From Oegoconia quadripuncta (lineage: Eukaryota > Arthropoda > Insecta > Lepidoptera > Autostichidae): DNA of 64,000 nt. Shown here in pieces: positions 63,404 to 64,000 of the stretch. The translations under genes were made by a program, and so were the position numbers. The notes below the pieces were generated by a model that was not told where the DNA came from, did not search any database, and was given only the letters and a program-made list of their open reading frames with translations. Position 1 is the first letter of the stretch, and each line of letters opens with the position of its first letter. The stretch is taken from the NCBI GenBank assembly GCA_949316235.1, contig OX438744.1, positions 28,950,778-29,014,777 of the forward strand, in the 5' to 3' direction.

Positions 63404-63596
63404 CTTTGGCAGTTGGTTTGAGCTTGGGCTTAAGCACAAATGAGGCCCACTGGTATACGAGTGGGGCCGCCGTCAACGAGCTCAAATACCGTGGCTTCTC
63501 GTGCCAGGGTGACAACATTGACAACGCATATCTCTTTCGAGCTAGTACAACTGATTCTCGCATCTTTTTAGTTCTGACTGGCTGGCTTAGATTTAG
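63404..63596 (-). CDS. candidate host internal exon
   Basis: A minus-strand frame with non-repetitive, protein-like composition (QPVRTKKMRESVVLARKRY, LSPWHEKPRYLSSLTAAP, YQWASFVLKPKLKPTAK). A donor-like AAAG|GTAAGA lies at its 3' end and a TATC-AG acceptor-like site at its 5' end. It is not a family I recognise; a worn transposon frame is the alternative. Confidence 0.3.
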
Positions 63597-63599
63597 CTG

Positions 63600-63750
63600 A
63601 TACATACATACACAGATAAGGTAGCAAATCAACAACAATAACATAATTTTGTAATACTAACGCATGTGTATGCTGCAGCAATATAAATGGGTCATTGTTC
63701 TGTGTATTCGATTGCTCATTGAGCTAAACACTGATTTTCAGCTATCCCCT
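63600..63750 (-). repeat. LT7-like fragment
   Basis: TGCTGCAGCAATATAAATGG and AACACTGATTTTCAGCTATC resemble 40790-40870. Confidence 0.45.
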
Positions 63751-63751
63751 T

Positions 63752-63918
63752 AGAAGAACAACCGTGGAAGCCAAATAAGAGGAAACAAGTAAATAGCAAT
63801 TTTGAGACTCTTGAAATAGACCCCCTATTTCAAGAGTCTCAAAATTAGAAGAACAACCGTGGAAGCCAAATAAGAGGAAACAAGTAAATAGCAATTTTGA
63901 GACTCTTGAAATAGGGGG
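63752..63918. repeat. template-switch duplication with foldback
   Basis: A 68-bp segment (63752-63819) is repeated exactly by eye at 63847-63914. The 27 bp between them (63820-63846) is the reverse complement of 63892-63918. Confidence 0.93.
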
Positions 63919-64000
63919 TAATGAGTGATAGCATTTGCGAGTGAATATAAAGAGACCTAGTGTTTCTAAGAACAGGAGATTTATATCATAGTTGCATAAT

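Overview
This window looks like gene-poor, transposon-saturated nuclear DNA of an insect, most likely a lepidopteran (moth or butterfly). The reasons are the Bel-Pao retrotransposon, rosa-like and cecropia-like mariner families, several tRNA-headed SINE families, RTE and CR1/Jockey-type LINEs, and Helitrons whose 3' ends carry a CGCGGACGAAGTCGCG-type hairpin followed by CTAG. The species cannot be named from sequence alone. I found no convincing complete host gene. One candidate host exon (63404-63596, minus) and two candidate promoter-like patches (18780-19030, 49330-49545) are offered at low confidence.

Layout. 1-6765: old repeat fragments, then a full-length Bel-Pao LTR element (618-6759) with identical 175-bp LTRs, a GTATA target duplication and one open gag-pol frame. 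6966-9147: an internally deleted rosa-like mariner (869 bp) and two copies of a mariner-derived MITE. 9236-13546: LINE tails, two SINE-B copies inside a duplicated block, a palindrome-rich patch, a ~32-bp degenerate satellite split by a LINE tail, and one arm of an inverted ~0.5-kb repeat pair. 13956-28215: dispersed SINE-A copies, 5S-derived SINEs, LINE tails, a 204-bp Helitron, the second inverted-pair arm and a MITE holding a SINE. 28561-44599: RTE and CR1/Jockey-type LINE remnants with nested insertions. 44600-47923: a LINE tail, then a full-length mariner (45800-47923) with an intact 353-residue transposase. 48336-56855: SINEs, LINE tails, a twin-primed RTE copy, and a symmetric CCAAT / AAGGTCA module at 55440-55486. 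57125-61739: a repeat fragment, then a 3.8-kb non-autonomous Helitron swollen by higher-order minisatellites. 61757-64000: a three-layer nest (SINE-A holding a MITE holding an RTE), a LINE tail, the candidate exon and a template-switch duplication.

Family names used below are local labels. SINE-A: head motif CCGCCTCCGTGGCTCAATG, B box GGTTCGATCCC, tail near GTGCATAAAA. SINE-B: TTTGGTGTAGTGGTTAGC head. SINE-C: CGATTGGTGTAGTGGATAG head. SINE-D: GTCGGTGGCTCAGCGGTTAAG-like head with an RTE-like GATGATGA tail. SINE-5S: 5S-rRNA-like segment with a GATGATGG tail. LT1 to LT7 are LINE 3'-tail families. MITE-K: TA-flanked element with GGCCC/GGACC ends. MITE-mar: TA-flanked element with TTGGGTC...TACCTATGAAATTGG ends.

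The parts act as a retrotransposition community. The intact mariner could in principle mobilise its deleted relative, because both carry the same 270-bp inverted repeats. RTE-type LINEs probably supply reverse transcriptase to SINE-D and SINE-5S, whose tails resemble the RTE end. Nested insertions with clear target duplications give a relative order of events.
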